Source: Chlorops oryzae
Taxonomy: Eukaryota > Arthropoda > Insecta > Diptera > Chloropidae
Direction of reading: 5' to 3'
Assembly: GCA_020466095.1 (NCBI GenBank)
Contig: CM035806.1
Coordinates: 128,665,679 to 128,729,678, forward strand
DNA length: 64,000 nucleotides
The number at the start of each line of letters is the position of its first letter. Position 1 is the first letter of the stretch. The notes under the pieces were generated by a model. It was not told the origin of the DNA and ran no database searches. It saw nothing but the letters and a program-made list of their open reading frames with translations. This document shows, piece by piece, positions 12,091-23,675 of the stretch. A program made the position numbers and the translations under genes.

Positions 12091-13215
12091 ACAATTTTGG
12101 AGTCATTAGGCCGGTGCTTTTGTGAATGTATGTGTAAAAATCTTAGAAAACGGCGGTGTATAGTTTTACACATATATTGATATACATACATGCATTTAAA
12201 TTAAAACGTTATCCTATTTAAGATATATTTACATACATAAGGTTTATTCAATTTGGTTTGTTCGTATGTGTAAACACATAAGTACATACCTTAGGATTCT
12301 TAAGCGCAAAGGTGGGAAAGTTCAATACTGAAAAGTGTGTTCGTAATTTCATTTGTTTTTTTTTTTTTTTGTTTTCTCGAATTTCTTATTTCTATGAAAT
12401 GAAGTTAGTAAGAACTAAGTTCGTAAGATGCTAAACTTACTACAAATTAATTACAGCGTTAAGAGAGTTTCGATTTTTTGTTTTATGTTTTTTTTTTCTT
12501 TCCGGTGCTGGAGTAAGCAGGCATGCCCATAAAATATTTACGAAACTGTTATCTCAGCATTAGTTGATTGATATTGCGTCAGCTTAATATTTAATTAATT
12601 TTTATTTTTTTTTTTTTTGGTTGGTGAAATAAACTTTTGTTTAAAGATTACTTGCAAGAGCAAAAGCTCTGTCTAATTGAATATTTTTTTTTTTTAATAA
12701 AAATTCATTACAGGACATTCAAGAGTCAATTATTTATCCATATATAATTTTTGTGAGAATTAACTATTAAGCCGTAATGGAATGCAATTATTTTAATATT
12801 TTATTATAAGTTATATGTATCTGGAATTGACAACGATTACTGAACAATGTTTTCGGGATATTTGTTTGTTTGTTTGATTTTGATTTTTCGACAATTTTTA
12901 ATTGTTGATGTTTATTTAAATTCTTGTTATTCTGTATTTGGTTTGCGTTTCACTACGTGTTTGTTTTGGTTGATTTTTTGTTTTGTTTACCTTTTGTTGC
13001 ACTTTCATTTCTCAAATATGCACATCATACCTTAATACCCAGTTTATGACATCAAGATGGTCCTTCGTTCAATTTTGTTCAAATGTCTCATTGAAACAGA
13101 GTCCAACTTGCCTTGTGATGTCACTTTTATAAAAAAAAAATTTTTTTAAATATGAACTACTAGTTGATCATTTTTTTTTTTTTTTTTTTGCTGAAGAGGT
13201 ATTTTCCCTAAAATA
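12091..13215. other. A+T-rich sequence, nothing recognised
   Basis: Several T-runs (12356-12370, 12488-12500, 12608-12620, 13130-13190) and weak microsatellites. No gene. Confidence 0.4.
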
Positions 13216-14456
13216 ATGCTACGGTTCCACTTTTTCATTATCGGCCTTTAATTTAGCGGTAATCAAAAGATGATGAGAAGTGGTTCCACTATTAATTAAG
13301 AGAGTTTTCATTAGCCAAACTGTTTTGCCTATATAGATGATTTCAATTGTACAGATTGTTGTATGGTACAAATCAAGATTTGACAGCTTGCAAAAGCAAG
13401 ATAATCTAAAGGCGAAGAGAAGAACTGATATATGTGGTCAGCGAAATCTCATTCATTAATACTGAAAGCAGTAATGCCAGGGTATTGAGGGATTTCCCCC
13501 ATTTTTAGGGATTTTCCCGATTTTGTTTTCAACCAGAATCCACTTAAATTGTTTGAAAGGGATTTTTGTTGTTAGGGGCTCTCTCCAGTTCTGTGATATG
13601 AAAAACTTCATATAAAAAAACACTTCAGAATATTTCTGATTCATTTCCGAAGCATTTTTTTTATATGAAGTTCTTCATTTCTGACATCGCTGGAGAGAGA
13701 GGCCCATATATGTATTTCTATCAAAAGCAGTCCAGCGAACATTTTCTCCCGATTTCTAACTGCTTTCTGATGGATTTTATGAAAAAATTGCCGAGTCTGA
13801 TGGCGAAGTCGGTCACCAAACGTACCGAAAGTTTTATGGGCGATTGACAAGAAATCCGAACGTTTCGTCCAATAAATTACGGAATAATCTTAAAACAATT
13901 CGGACAGGCTTCAGTTAGAATTGGAAGTGAAATAAGTACTTGGGAAATTCTGAATTGAGACAATGCTTGTTTGTCTAAAACAATATCAGATTTAGAAAGT
14001 GAGGATAAAAAGTGAATAGAGTTATAAAATTTTTCAAGATATTTCTTTTAAGTATCAACATTAAAAATAGACAACAGACATGTCTGGTATAAATGTTCGC
14101 TGGGAGAGCAAAAGGAATTTTTGTTTTTTAATATCTAAGAGAAATTTGGTTCCCAAATACTGACATCACTAACTGACAGTTTGCAAAAGCATTTTTAATA
14201 AGATCACTTTTTTTTTTTTTTTTTAAATGAGTTGATTGTCAAAACTAGAGTTGCATTGTTACTTGCTAGATATGGCGATATGCTCGATAAGTGCAAAAAA
14301 ATGAATGCAACGATGCTCATTAAACCTAATTGAATATTAACGTATCATTGCCGTCTCATTATCGAACAGCGTTTTGTATGGGTAATGACAGCTTGATGGC
14401 TTTATTAGCGCGGTAATGGGAAAATCCGATAATTAGTTTAAGTGGAAACGTGGCAT
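13216..14456. mobile_element. Inverted-repeat element, ATGC(T/C)ACG ends, TA flanks
   Basis: Left end ATGCTACGGTTCCACTT and right-end complement ATGCCACGTTTCCACTT, flanked by TA. The arms also share cattatcgg/attatcgg and (t/g)cggtaat motifs. A smaller MITE (13575-13706) is nested inside. Confidence 0.55.
13575..13706. mobile_element. Small foldback MITE, GGGGCTCTCTCCAG family (copy 1)
   Basis: Left end ggggctctctccagttctgt; right complement tgggcctctctctccag. Arms include aaacttcatataaaaaaa. TA flanks. A second family member lies at 15232-15341. Confidence 0.7.
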
Positions 14457-15231
14457 TACATAAAATACTTAAGTAGTTTTATTTATTTAAGCCACGATTG
14501 TATGTATGTATTTGAAGGAATATTCAGATGTGTATACATGAAAAAAAACTTTTCAATAGTAAAGCCATTGTTTATATTATTTAATACATATTTCTATATG
14601 TATGTATGTAAAATTTAAGAAACAAAATGTAAATATTTTTTGAGAACAATGTTTGTTTGAGATTTTGGCTTTGATTTTTTTGAATCCAAACCTGCAATCA
14701 GATTTCAGTTTATCCTTTCAATTATTCTGACACTATCAGTTTTTCTGGAGTTTGAGCTACCGCGCGGAAAAGGAGGATCCTACTAGACAGGCCAAATCGT
14801 TATCGTGCGAGCACACAATTATTTCAGGAAAATAATTCTACGTGAATTGAGAATGTAGATTACCGATGGAAATAGTTTCAGATTTTCAAACAGACAGAGC
14901 AAAAGAAGAGGACTGAGTTTGGAATAACAATACATATGTAAGAATTAATTCGCTGAAATTTTCTTAATTTATTGCAAATCATTTGGAGTTTCAAAAAGCA
15001 AGTCTTTTGAAAGAAAATTTCACGAATGATGTATCCTTCATTTCAAAATGTACGTTTATGTTTTACGTCAAAATACATGCAAACTAAGGCTTAACCCTCT
15101 ATCTAGTTTTGTTGAATATCGATTTGCTGGCTAGAAAAACGTAACACAGACGAACTTTTTCACATTAAGGAGTAAAAAAAAACTTTTTTAAACTTTCTTA
15201 AGATTTTTATGAATACATTTGTTTATCTTTA
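14457..15231. other. Unassigned A+T-rich sequence
   Basis: No gene or repeat boundary identified. TATG microsatellite near 14500-14620. Confidence 0.4.
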
Positions 15232-15341
15232 GGGGCTATCTCTAGTTCTGTCAGAAATGAAACAAAAATGAAAAACTTCATATAAGCGTTTTTTTATATA
15301 AAGTTTTTCATTTCTGTCAGAGCTGTATTTAGAGAACCTCT
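15232..15341. mobile_element. Small foldback MITE, GGGGCT family (copy 2)
   Basis: ggggctatctctagttctgtcag with a matching inverted arm catttctgtcag near the right end; TA flanks. It is a 110-bp relative of 13575-13706. Confidence 0.7.
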
Positions 15342-15357
15342 TAACAAAAGTTATTAG

Positions 15358-15582
15358 CAGGACTCGGATTTTGTTGCTTTTATAAATTTAAAGCATACTT
15401 TATGGGGCAAAAAATTTTCATACCAATATTTTGCTAATAAGTTAAGCGAAGTTGAACTTCAAACCGCTTTTCTAACTTCAAACAAATTTATATTGAAGTT
15501 GAAAATCGATTTGACTCTTAACAAAAGTTTAACTCCATAAAGTATGCTTCAAATTTAGAAATGCAATACAATCCGAGCCCTG
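15358..15582. mobile_element. hAT MITE, copy 2, with 8-bp target duplication GTTATTAG
   Basis: Ends CAGGACTCGGATTTTGTTGC and complement of CAGGGCTCGGATTGTATTGC, flanked by perfect GTTATTAG (15350-15357 and 15583-15590). Same family as 9638-9890, with interior motif ttaagcgaagttgaacttca shared. Confidence 0.93.
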
Positions 15583-17052
15583 GTTATTAGAGAAAACATG
15601 TAAGCTAAAAATATTTTACTATCCGATAAAGGGTTAAATATGTATTCTTGAGTTTATTCTATTTATGGGAAAGTTCAAGCAAGCTCTAAATGTGATATCT
15701 TCTAAATGAAGAATCCCCGCCAATATCTGATTGCAAATTCCGATTCAAGTGATCCAAAATTAATGGCAAATTAAAAAGAATCCATCACAATTGGCTGTGT
15801 TGGTCTCACGGCCTACTAGGTCTTGACCGATGATTGAGAGAAAAACAGATTCGCTTGGTCATCACAGAGTACAGCTCATTGTTCTGTTTACACTTGCCAT
15901 GAAGTTAGATGTTAATTTAACTTGATTGGAAAATATATCGTATTGCTTGATGGAACTGAAAAAGAAGCTAATTTTATCTATTGATTGAGCAAAAGAGAAT
16001 CATATGAAAAAGCGAAAGAAGGAAAGCTGATCGTTAGAGCAATAATTGAACGGTGCGAATATAGGAAATCTGTTTTTCCTTGAACCACGGTCTCGATGGA
16101 ATGGTTAGCAAAGAGAGGCTTAGGAAACAAAGCTATGAATGTTAGTAGAAGTTTTGTTCACATTTATGAAGGGCTGGACCGACTGCCAGCAAATACCATC
16201 AAGCCTACCAAGGCATTCTCTAAACGATTGTGGTCCCTAGCTAGTAGCTACCCATTCTGTTGTTTCGTTACATACACACATACATATATGTATGTATGTA
16301 TATTCTTAACTGTTTCATATCGCTTCTCGAGTTATTTACTCCCTCATACTTCTTCGCTGCCATTTTAAACAATGACATTCGCTTCACGTTTGAAATTTAT
16401 ATTAAGGTTTGTTTATATTTATATTTTTTTAATAATGTATAATTTTAAATGTTATTTTTACTTTTTATTTATATCAACCTTATAATACATTGTAGTTCCA
16501 GCCCTAAACGAACAAACTGTTATTTCCATTTTCCTGTGAAATGGAGATTTACTAAGCATTTCATGAACTCTTAAACTTCCAGAAATATGTTATCGGTAAG
16601 ATCTTATATTTTACATTCAGTTAGCTCTCATTAAATTATTGAAAACAAATGAAATTTAATTGGAAAAGTGTATTGTAGAAGGAAACAGTCTTTAGCTGGA
16701 TTTTTTAAGTCTTGCTTAAAAGTGTCCGGTCAAGGATAATTTCGTCTTGCCTTGCATAGTCTTGTCGATTCTAGTTAAGCATAGTCCAGTTTATGCTTGC
16801 GCAGTCATATTTGGCTTGACGAGTCTGGGTTATTCTAGTCTTGCTTAGTGAATCTAATCGTATGTCATCGCAAGAATCGCAATAATAAATGAGAAAAGCG
16901 GGAATCTTAGACTCTAAGGAGATTTGAATTTCTCTTTTTTTTACACGTAGCTTATAATGTTAATAGTCCCCAATAGTGACCAAAGTAACACACTATTCAA
17001 GAGTAACTCACATGGTCAAATAGTGGGCTCATTCAATCTTACCCCTTAATTT
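15583..17052. other. 3' flank of stac
   Basis: Contains a degenerate tagtcttg-rich stretch at 16690-16860 and a TATG microsatellite at 16264-16302. Probably includes the stac 3' UTR next to 17053. No other gene seen. Confidence 0.45.
16464..16469 (-). promoter_or_regulatory. Possible polyadenylation signal for stac
   Basis: AATAAA on the minus strand, about 590 nt after the stac stop codon. It is the first exact hexamer I noticed downstream. A+T-rich DNA makes chance hexamers common, so this is weak. Confidence 0.2.
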
Positions 17053-17144
17053 TTACGAAATAATGCGAGATTTTTGCTTTCGTACGAACTCTTGTGCTTG
17101 TTTATCGGTCACACGCATTTCCAGTATCTGCAAGATAGGATTAT
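17053..17144 (-). CDS. stac: stac terminal exon: C-terminal 30 residues and stop
   Basis: Encodes (N)NPILQILEMRVTDKQAQ and then EFVRKQKSRIIS, stop TAA at 17053-17055. The sequence ILEMR-(x)-D-K-A-(x)-EF-(x)-RKQK matches the conserved C-terminus of Munc13-4/BAIAP3 proteins. The acceptor is ctcttttccag (17145-17155), phase 1, matching the previous donor. The exon sits immediately next to a ~1.2 kb GA/CT satellite that fills the intron. Reading straight through the acceptor gives a long artefactual Ser/Leu/Phe-rich frame that is not coding. Confidence 0.9.
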
Positions 17145-17145
17145 C

Positions 17146-18323
17146 TGGAAAAGAGGAAGAGAGACGCAGAGAGAAGAAGAGAGAAGTAAAAAGAAAAAGA
17201 GAGGAGGAGAGAGGAGGAGAGAGGAAGAGAGAGGAAGAGAGAGGAAGAGAGAGCAAGAGAGAGGAAGAGAGAGGAAGAGAGAGGAAGAGAGAGGAAGAGA
17301 GAGGAAGAGAGAGGAAGAGAGAGAGGAAGAGAGAGGAAGAGGGAGAGAGGAAGAGAGAGGAAGGAGAGAGAGAGGAGAGAGAGAGGAGAGAGAGGAAGAG
17401 AGAGAAGAGAGAGAGAGAGAGAGGAAGAGAGAGAAGAGAGAGGAAGAGAGAGGAAGAGAGAGGAAGAGAGAGGAGAGAGAGGAGAGAGAGAAGAGAGAGG
17501 AAGAGAGAGGAAGAGAGAGAGGAAGAGAGAGAGGAAAGAGAGAGGAAGAGAGAGGAAGAGAGAGAAAGAGAGAGGAGAGAGAGAGAGAGAGGAAGAGAGA
17601 GGAAGAGAGAGGAAGAGAGAGGAAGAGAGAGGAAGAGAGAGGAAGAGAGAGGAAGAGAGAGGAAAGAGAGAGGAAGAGAGAGAAGAGAGAAGAGAGAGGA
17701 AGAGAGAGGAAGAGAGAGGAAGAGAGAGGAAGAGAGAGGAGGAAGAGAGAGAGGAAGAGAGAGGAAAGAGAGAGAAGAGAGAGAAGAGAGAGGAGAGAGA
17801 GAAGAGAGAGAGAGAGAGGAGAGAGGAGAGAGAGAGAGAGAGGAAGAGAGAGGAAGAGAGAGGAAGAGAGAGGAAGAGAGAGGAAGAGAGAGGAAGAGAG
17901 AGGAAGAGAGAGGAAGAGAGAGGAAGAGAGAGGAAGAGAGAGGAAGAGAGAGGAAGAGAGAGGAAGAGAGAGGAAGAGAGAGAAAGAGAGAGGAAGAGAG
18001 AGAGAAGAGAGAGAGAAGAGAGAGGAGAGAGAGGAAGAGAGAGGAAGAGAGAGGAGAGAGAGGAGAGAGAAGAGAGAGAAGAAGAGAGAGGAAGAGAGAG
18101 AGGAGAGAGAGAGAGAAGAGAGAGAGGAAGAGAGAGAGAGGAAGAGAGAGAGGAAGAGAGAGAGGAAGAGAGAGAGAGAAGAGAGAGAGAAAGAGAGAGA
18201 GAAGAGAGAGAAAAGAGAGAGGAAAGAGAGAGAAAGAGAGAAAGAGAGAGAGAGAGAAGAGAGAGAAAGAGAGAAAGAAAGAGAGAGAAAGAGAGAGAAA
18301 GAATGAGAGAGAAAGAGAGAAAA
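17146..18323. repeat. GA/CT satellite, ~1.18 kb, inside the last stac intron
   Basis: The plus strand is almost entirely A and G (GAGAGGAAGA-type units of 8-10 bp, interspersed with GA runs). On the transcribed sense strand it is C/T. Between 17146 and 18303 the only plus-strand T is at 17187 and there are two isolated Cs (near 17165 and 17254). It forms the polypyrimidine tract of the last intron. Long Ser/Leu/Phe or Arg/Glu reading frames across it are artefacts of the repeat. Confidence 0.97.
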
Positions 18324-18561
18324 AAGATGCCATTACTGTAAGCTCATGCAAAATGGTTCGAGATGATTTAAATTTGGATTATTTATGTACACTTAAAACT
18401 GATCGGTTAAAATTGTGTTATAGAATTTTATTTTCCATGTTTTAATTTTTGCGCTTGGAAATTTCACCCTTACATTTTTAATTGTTTCAAATGTTATTGT
18501 ATGTACCTGCATATGTTATTAAGGAATGTATGAAAGGGTTAATTCATATAGAGTAACTCAC

Positions 18562-18808
18562 TTTTATCTTGCTGCTGCATTAAGGGCAGATCAATCTGTT
18601 TGAGTCCATGAAAGTTCTCGACACTCGTGTTGTAGTCGTCAACACCGGGAATGTTATTCAAAGCCAAAAAAGCTTCTCCGCCAAAATCATTAGCTGTAAG
18701 AACATCATGATCCATAACGGTAAAACAGATCATGGCCCCTTCAGTTAAGCATTGCTCCAAAGTTACGGAGAACTCAAAGCACTCATCAAAAATAGGATTT
18801 AAAGTTTT
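18562..18808 (-). CDS. stac: stac exon: rest of C2B
   Basis: Encodes KTLNPIFDECFEFSV..., the consensus middle of a C2 domain, with loop-3 calcium ligands in VMDHDVLTANDF (about 1154, 1156 and 1162). With the two loop-1 aspartates of the previous exon, all five acidic ligands of C2B are present, so Ca2+ binding is likely retained. It ends LPLMQQQDK plus one base. The acceptor follows a run of 12 or more pyrimidines and the donor is GTGAGT. The upstream intron is only 104 bp. Confidence 0.92.
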
Positions 18809-18912
18809 CTGAAAAAAAAAAAACACAAAGAGATACGTACGTCAAATAATTTTATGAAGGCATCAAGACTTTACGTGCAATGCTCTCTGTGTAACATTTA
18901 GTATCTGCTTAC

Positions 18913-20299
18913 CTTGTGAACATTCGTTTGCTGGTCCATGCAATGCTGAAAAATTCGCTTCGGCAGCAGCTCAATAATGACAAAAGGGTCACTGAAACCA
19001 TTCGGATCAAGAGGCACAATATCGCGAGCGTGCATTACTTCCACACACACTGAATCGTGATTGAAGTAAGCTCGCACAGTCAGGGACCCATAAGGGCCCG
19101 GCAAAGTGGCGACCAGCTGTTCCCTCAGACGGTTCATATAGAACATGTCAATCAAATGATTAGTATCTGTCTTATGGAACTGCAGTCGCTGCTCTAGTCG
19201 CCAGAAATCTTCGGTCTGCAGGTTTTCCAATGCAAGACCTTGCCCTTCGGCATGAAAGAACTCGACCAGCAAAGTCAGTGCCTCGTAGAGCCGCTTATGA
19301 AAGCACGATGGTTTCTCCGTCTCGTCGCCAGTCTCCATTTGATGAGCGATTTCCGCGAGCACAGTTTTCCAGACGAATCGCAAAGCACGATTGAAATTCT
19401 TCGTCAGTAGCGTGCCGTTCAGTGCGGATAAATGGCCATCGAGATACTCTAAGAGCGTACGAATAGCTTGATTGATGGGAAGTGAGTCCGGGGACCATGC
19501 CAAATGGAATACCGCCTTCTGAACAGCGCTCTGCATTAGCGGAGAAAGCTTCGAGAGGACACGGTCACATCGGGCCTCGATATGGGAAAGGCTCGATTCG
19601 AGGAGATTATCGGCAGCTTCTTCCAAAGTATCTCCATTTGAGCGGAAATCCGCCAGATTACGGCGTGCATATTCCAGATTATTCACCGTAACACACATCT
19701 CGTCGGAGCAACGATAGGGCCCCTGTTGCTCGTAGTAACCTCTATCAACTAACGCATTATGTATAAGGTCACAATAGTACATTGCCGTCGAGCAGGCGAC
19801 ATCGATCAATTGCGATTCGAGAAGCATTCCTGAGATCGGATCCGGCCAGGCAATGACCTTCCAGAACTCCTTGATATTTGTGAGTATCGAGGAGACATCG
19901 ATTGCCGAAGAGCTATAGCGTACGACACGTTCACCATCGCATATCGCATCGCAACGCACTGCGGCACGTGTACGTTGAATGGCCTTGGCCTTGCTGACCA
20001 TCATCCATCGCTCGAATAGCGGAATGAACCAATTGTGGCAATTGGATAGCGACAAAGGTTTTTCTGGTGGCTGTGGCTGTGCGGAGAGATACCTTTTTAA
20101 TTGAACGAATTCCTGCAGTGCCAGGAACAGCTCAAATGGCTGAGCGTCTATGCACTCATTGCCTTCAAGAAGCGTATATTGCGAGAGATTCATGCGTACG
20201 CCACGCACCTGCCCGGCCGTCATACGGCTGTATACCTCTTCGCCGATAATGGCATCAAATTGCTTATAGACGATGCTGAAGTACTGTATGCTGCTTGTA
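18913..20299 (-). CDS. stac: stac exon: main MUN/MHD region and start of C2B
   Basis: This is the largest exon (1,387 bp, 462 codons). It covers MHD1 and MHD2 (SIQYFSIVYKQFDAIIGEEV through LTLLVEFFHAEGQGL), then the start of C2B at about residue 1060 (GSLTVRAYFNHDSVCVEVMH). The loop-1 aspartates are in PLDPNG and FSDPF (about 1090 and 1096). It ends TNVHK on a codon boundary with donor GTAAGC. The chosen acceptor is tcgacag at 20300-20306; two other AGs 4-10 bases inside the exon keep the frame, so the first few residues (TSSIQ) are uncertain. Base composition is more G+C-rich than the flanking intron, as expected for coding sequence. Confidence 0.92.
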
Positions 20300-20500
20300 C
20301 TGTCGACACGAACATCGATATGAAAGAAAACGGAGAGCGGAAGCAAAAGGAAAAACCAAATAAATAGTGTCACATTTTAAATACCATAAAATGAAAATGT
20401 AACATTGTCTATAGAGCTTCATAGAACATTTCTTCTGACACAAAAATATGTGGCATTAGAGGCTTAACAAACAGAACTAGATACTCGTGTATATTCGTAC

Positions 20501-21006
20501 CAGAGCTGGAAAATATCGTTAAGCCTGAATTCCAATAGCGCGTGAGCTGCGGGAAAATCATGCGTGTGCGTGCATCTCCATACATTTTGAAATTTCAAAT
20601 TCATGGAGACACACGCACGATTTTCCCGCGCTATTGGAATTCAGGCTTTACTTTACTGATGAAAGTATCTCATTACTAGTACTTTTTTGCACACATGCCA
20701 GCCGATTGTTTCCGGAATAATTTAGTACTAAAACAATGCGTCCGCAAAACAGTATGGTGGTAAAGTAAGTTGAATTAATATTTGATTACTAAATACTGGA
20801 TGAAGTTTCAAAAAGCATGAGGGAGTTTTAATTACTTTATCAACCTGGAGTTATTAAATGAATGAACAATATTTAGAAAAATATAACGAGTACTTAGTAA
20901 CGAATACTTAGTAACGATTGCTTAGTAAAGAGTACTTAGTAAATTACTTGACGAAAAATAACGAATACACTCGAGTAGTGTAAATTTTTTCATTTTTACA
21001 GCTCTA
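20501..21006. mobile_element. Possible hAT-like element with CAGAGCTG ends
   Basis: Left cagagctggaaaa, right complement tagagctgtaaaaa. Imperfect 8-bp flanks attcgtac/gttcgtaa (6 of 8). Interior carries four copies of (c/a)gantacttagtaa(c/a) around 20886-20942. Confidence 0.4.
20522..20647. mobile_element. PIF/Harbinger-type foldback MITE with TTA duplication
   Basis: Ends AGCCTGAATTCCAATAGCGCG and complement, flanked by TTA (20519-20521 and 20648-20650). 126 bp, nearly all inverted repeat with a ~20-bp loop. Confidence 0.88.
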
Positions 21007-21094
21007 GTTCGTAAAGTTGCCTTTCAAAATTAAATACGATATAGGTGTATAATTCCCGATTTCCACAAACAATTTCCACCTCGACAATGCATAT

Positions 21095-21170
21095 ATGGCC
21101 CATAATTCTTTTTGGTGCCTAAACTTCTGTCTCTGTCATTGACTGTAAAATTTGCATTTTGTCACTTACG
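21095..21170. repeat. Single end of the MITE family found at 44707-45144
   Basis: atggcccataattcttttt...tgcctaaacttctgtc(t/c)ctgtca resembles the TGGGCCAAAATTCTTTTTAA end of the 44707 element. No second end nearby. Confidence 0.5.
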
Positions 21171-21983
21171 TTTTTTTCGCGGTCAGGCCTCGATATAATC
21201 GAAAAATAGCTCATTCATAGAATTCCAAGGAATAATAAGGATCTTCCTGCTGATTACTGCTGCACACATCTAACTATCATAAAACTATGCTGATAGATTG
21301 GTACTTGTACAATGGACAATCGACTTGTTAATGTGCTATTTATTCCACTAGCAGAGCATTATTCTATGGCCGATACTCAATAATCATGCCGAAGAAACCA
21401 TTGCTCAAATTTCAATTTTAATCCTGCGCTAAACAAAGGTTTTCCATGCTTTATTAGAATTATTTTGGTTATCATTGTTGTTGGAAACATTCCAAAAAGC
21501 AGAAAACTAATCACTTCATTCATAAATATTCTTTAATAACTGTTTTTCATGTTGATTTTTCAAGCAAAAATTTATATATTTATCATGCCTAAAATTATGC
21601 TAAGTATCAAAAAAAAGGAAAATGCAATTTAAACGCGTTTTTGACAAGGCAGCCGTGAGTAATATTGAATTATTTTTACATTATGAACGAAAAACAAACA
21701 AACATCTGATGGATAACGGTTGTGATAAATCGCATTCCGCCGATGCTTTCTTCAAAACAACTTTACGTCACGCTGAATTCCATTTTTTCTGTAATAATTT
21801 GTAGCATGTTTATAGGCATATTTAAGATGGAACTTATTTTGAAAAATCACAGGAAAATTATTCGGTTTCGACCTATGGTTGCTTGGGAATTACCTCTTTA
21901 GTAGTGGAAATATCATTTTGGTTTTTTTTGTCGAACAAAACGATCCACGACTATGGTACATATATTTCCCTACATTTACTTAC

Positions 21984-22457
21984 TTATCGAATAAGGAGTG
22001 ATAATAAGAATGTCCTAGTTGGATATCGGCACTGAGTGCTGTCACGAAGCTTGTCAGTGGATTCGACGTATTTTGTGTGCTTCGCAGAACTCCCTCACTC
22101 CAAGTTATCGAGCCTTTCCGGAGGGCGTTAACGACTTCGCCACGTACGCCTTTATTGAAGGGGCAGACGGCACGAAATGCGCGCATCGTGGCCAGGGTTC
22201 CAAGACAACGAAGCAAAAACTCGAGTCGTATGAGCGATGGTGGGTGGAGGGCAGGAAAAATGTCTCGATGGCGGCGTATCTGATGCAAAGAGCGCTCGAC
22301 AAAACTATTCATAGCCCCAGCCAACCACTGGTCCAGCTCTCGCGTAAGCGGCTCCTGATTCTGTTGATTCCATTGCTTCTCTACTTCGGTCAGCAAACGG
22401 TGCATGAATTTCGGATCCAAAGCCGTTGTAAAATTTAATTTGGCAGCCGCAACAAAC
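21984..22457 (-). CDS. stac: stac exon: N-terminal MUN region
   Basis: Encodes FVAAAKLNFTTALDPKF to SYYHSLFD, about 157 residues of helical MUN/MHD1-type sequence including the EPLTRELDQWL and RHRDIFPALHPPSL segments. The MUN domain is the syntaxin/SNARE-priming part of Munc13 proteins. The exon is 474 bp, acceptor ccattattcag, donor GTAAGTAA. The donor must be at 21983 because the next GT alternative would include an in-frame TAA. Its final split codon is Asn or Lys depending on the acceptor used by the next exon. Confidence 0.92.
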
Positions 22458-22898
22458 CTGAATAATGGAATGGAAGTCGAACCCGAAGCGAAAAGAAAAT
22501 AATTAAAATTAAATAAAAATTCAAGTAGAGAATAGATAATACAGAAAGAGAATGAAGAATACGGCTATCAGGTGACACATGTCAAGCAGTTACATACATA
22601 TGTGGTCATGTGGTCAAATGGCTACAAAAGGCATGCATATGAACAGGTGATAACAACTTATGAAGAAAATCCTCCGAAGCAAAGCCAAATTGAACTAATT
22701 ATTCCAATTGCACTTAATCAGTCACTATTGTTAAAGCTCAATTTGGAATGGGAATTGTGCAATTTGCTCACTGTATATCGTCAAGACGTAAGACGTAAAA
22801 CGTAAGCAGCCGCACGCCGGGGTAAAGTGAACCAAATTTCGACGTGCGCATACACACACACACACACACACATGAATGAATCAAGGGTAGGTACTCAC
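22458..22898. other. Short stac intron with (CA)n tract
   Basis: 441-bp intron. (CA)11-like microsatellite at about 22852-22872, just inside the donor. Nothing else. Confidence 0.7.
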
Positions 22899-23408
22899 CG
22901 TGCCATAGCGCAATGCAAATCGGATAGGTCAGCCTGAATGGCCATTTGATGCAGGATGGTGAGAGCTGCGCCCGGAAGCTCACCGCTCCATGTCCACGAT
23001 GGCTCGTGTGTTGCCACTTCATGCTGCATGAATACCATTTGTAGTCGTTCGATTTTCCTAACCTCGATTTCGTGGTCTTCTTCCACAGTGCCGTGGTCGA
23101 CGCGTGTCGACAGCCATAGTTTGAGACGAATGCGTCCTTGTACGGTGCTTCGGTGACTGCGTGCTTCTAACTTAAACCAACATTCCATGCCGGTTGAAGG
23201 TATATCGGCGATGGGTATATTCACCGAACCGAGAAAATCGTCTTGTGAACCTTGACGTGCCGATTGACAGACCTGCTTGAAAAATCGTCCTAAGCCTCGG
23301 ACGCCACGCACTTCGTTTAAGCGGGAAACGGCATCCATAACACAACTCTCGTCATCGTGATCCCAAATGTCTAAATGAAACATGTCTGTATTGATGTCGT
23401 CGATGTCA
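22899..23408 (-). CDS. stac: stac exon: second half of C2A and linker to MUN
   Basis: Begins DIDDINTDMFHLDIWDHDDE, where the aspartates of WDHDDE (about 347 and 349) form the loop-3 Ca2+ site of C2A. It continues through DDFLGSVNIPIADIP and GRIRLKLWLSTR, the last C2 strands, into a helical linker ending DLSDLHCAMAR. The exon is 510 bp; acceptor ...tatgcag, donor GTGAGT. A (CA)n tract lies 19 bp inside the following intron. Both splice phases match the flanking exons. Confidence 0.92.
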
Positions 23409-23675
23409 CTGCATACCAAGATAAATACAAGTTTTTTTTTAGCAAAGTATTAACTTAATCATTAACTGCGGTATGTATTAAATCACTAGGAAATTCCGTG
23501 GCATCGTTCGAGGTAATTTAAATAATGAAAAAGCTATAGATCTTTAGCATCGCGGTAAATTTTTTGTTTGTTTTGAGATAAATTTGACTTATCTGGCACG
23601 GTGGGCCAGCAGACCGGCCAAAAATCAATTATATTTGAAGTATAAGGTCATTAACGTCATTTCAAAATGCTGCTT

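Larger units (their letters stand above)
20300..21983. other. stac intron with nested small elements
   Basis: Holds the elements at 20501-21006 and 20522-20647 and a MITE-end fragment at 21095. The remainder (21170-21980) has no recognisable feature. Confidence 0.5.

Noticed and set aside
17053..18445. Very long open frames (over 400 codons) on both strands
   Set aside because: They are translations of the GA/CT satellite (Arg/Glu or Ser/Leu/Phe); only the last 30 residues on the minus strand are real coding sequence.
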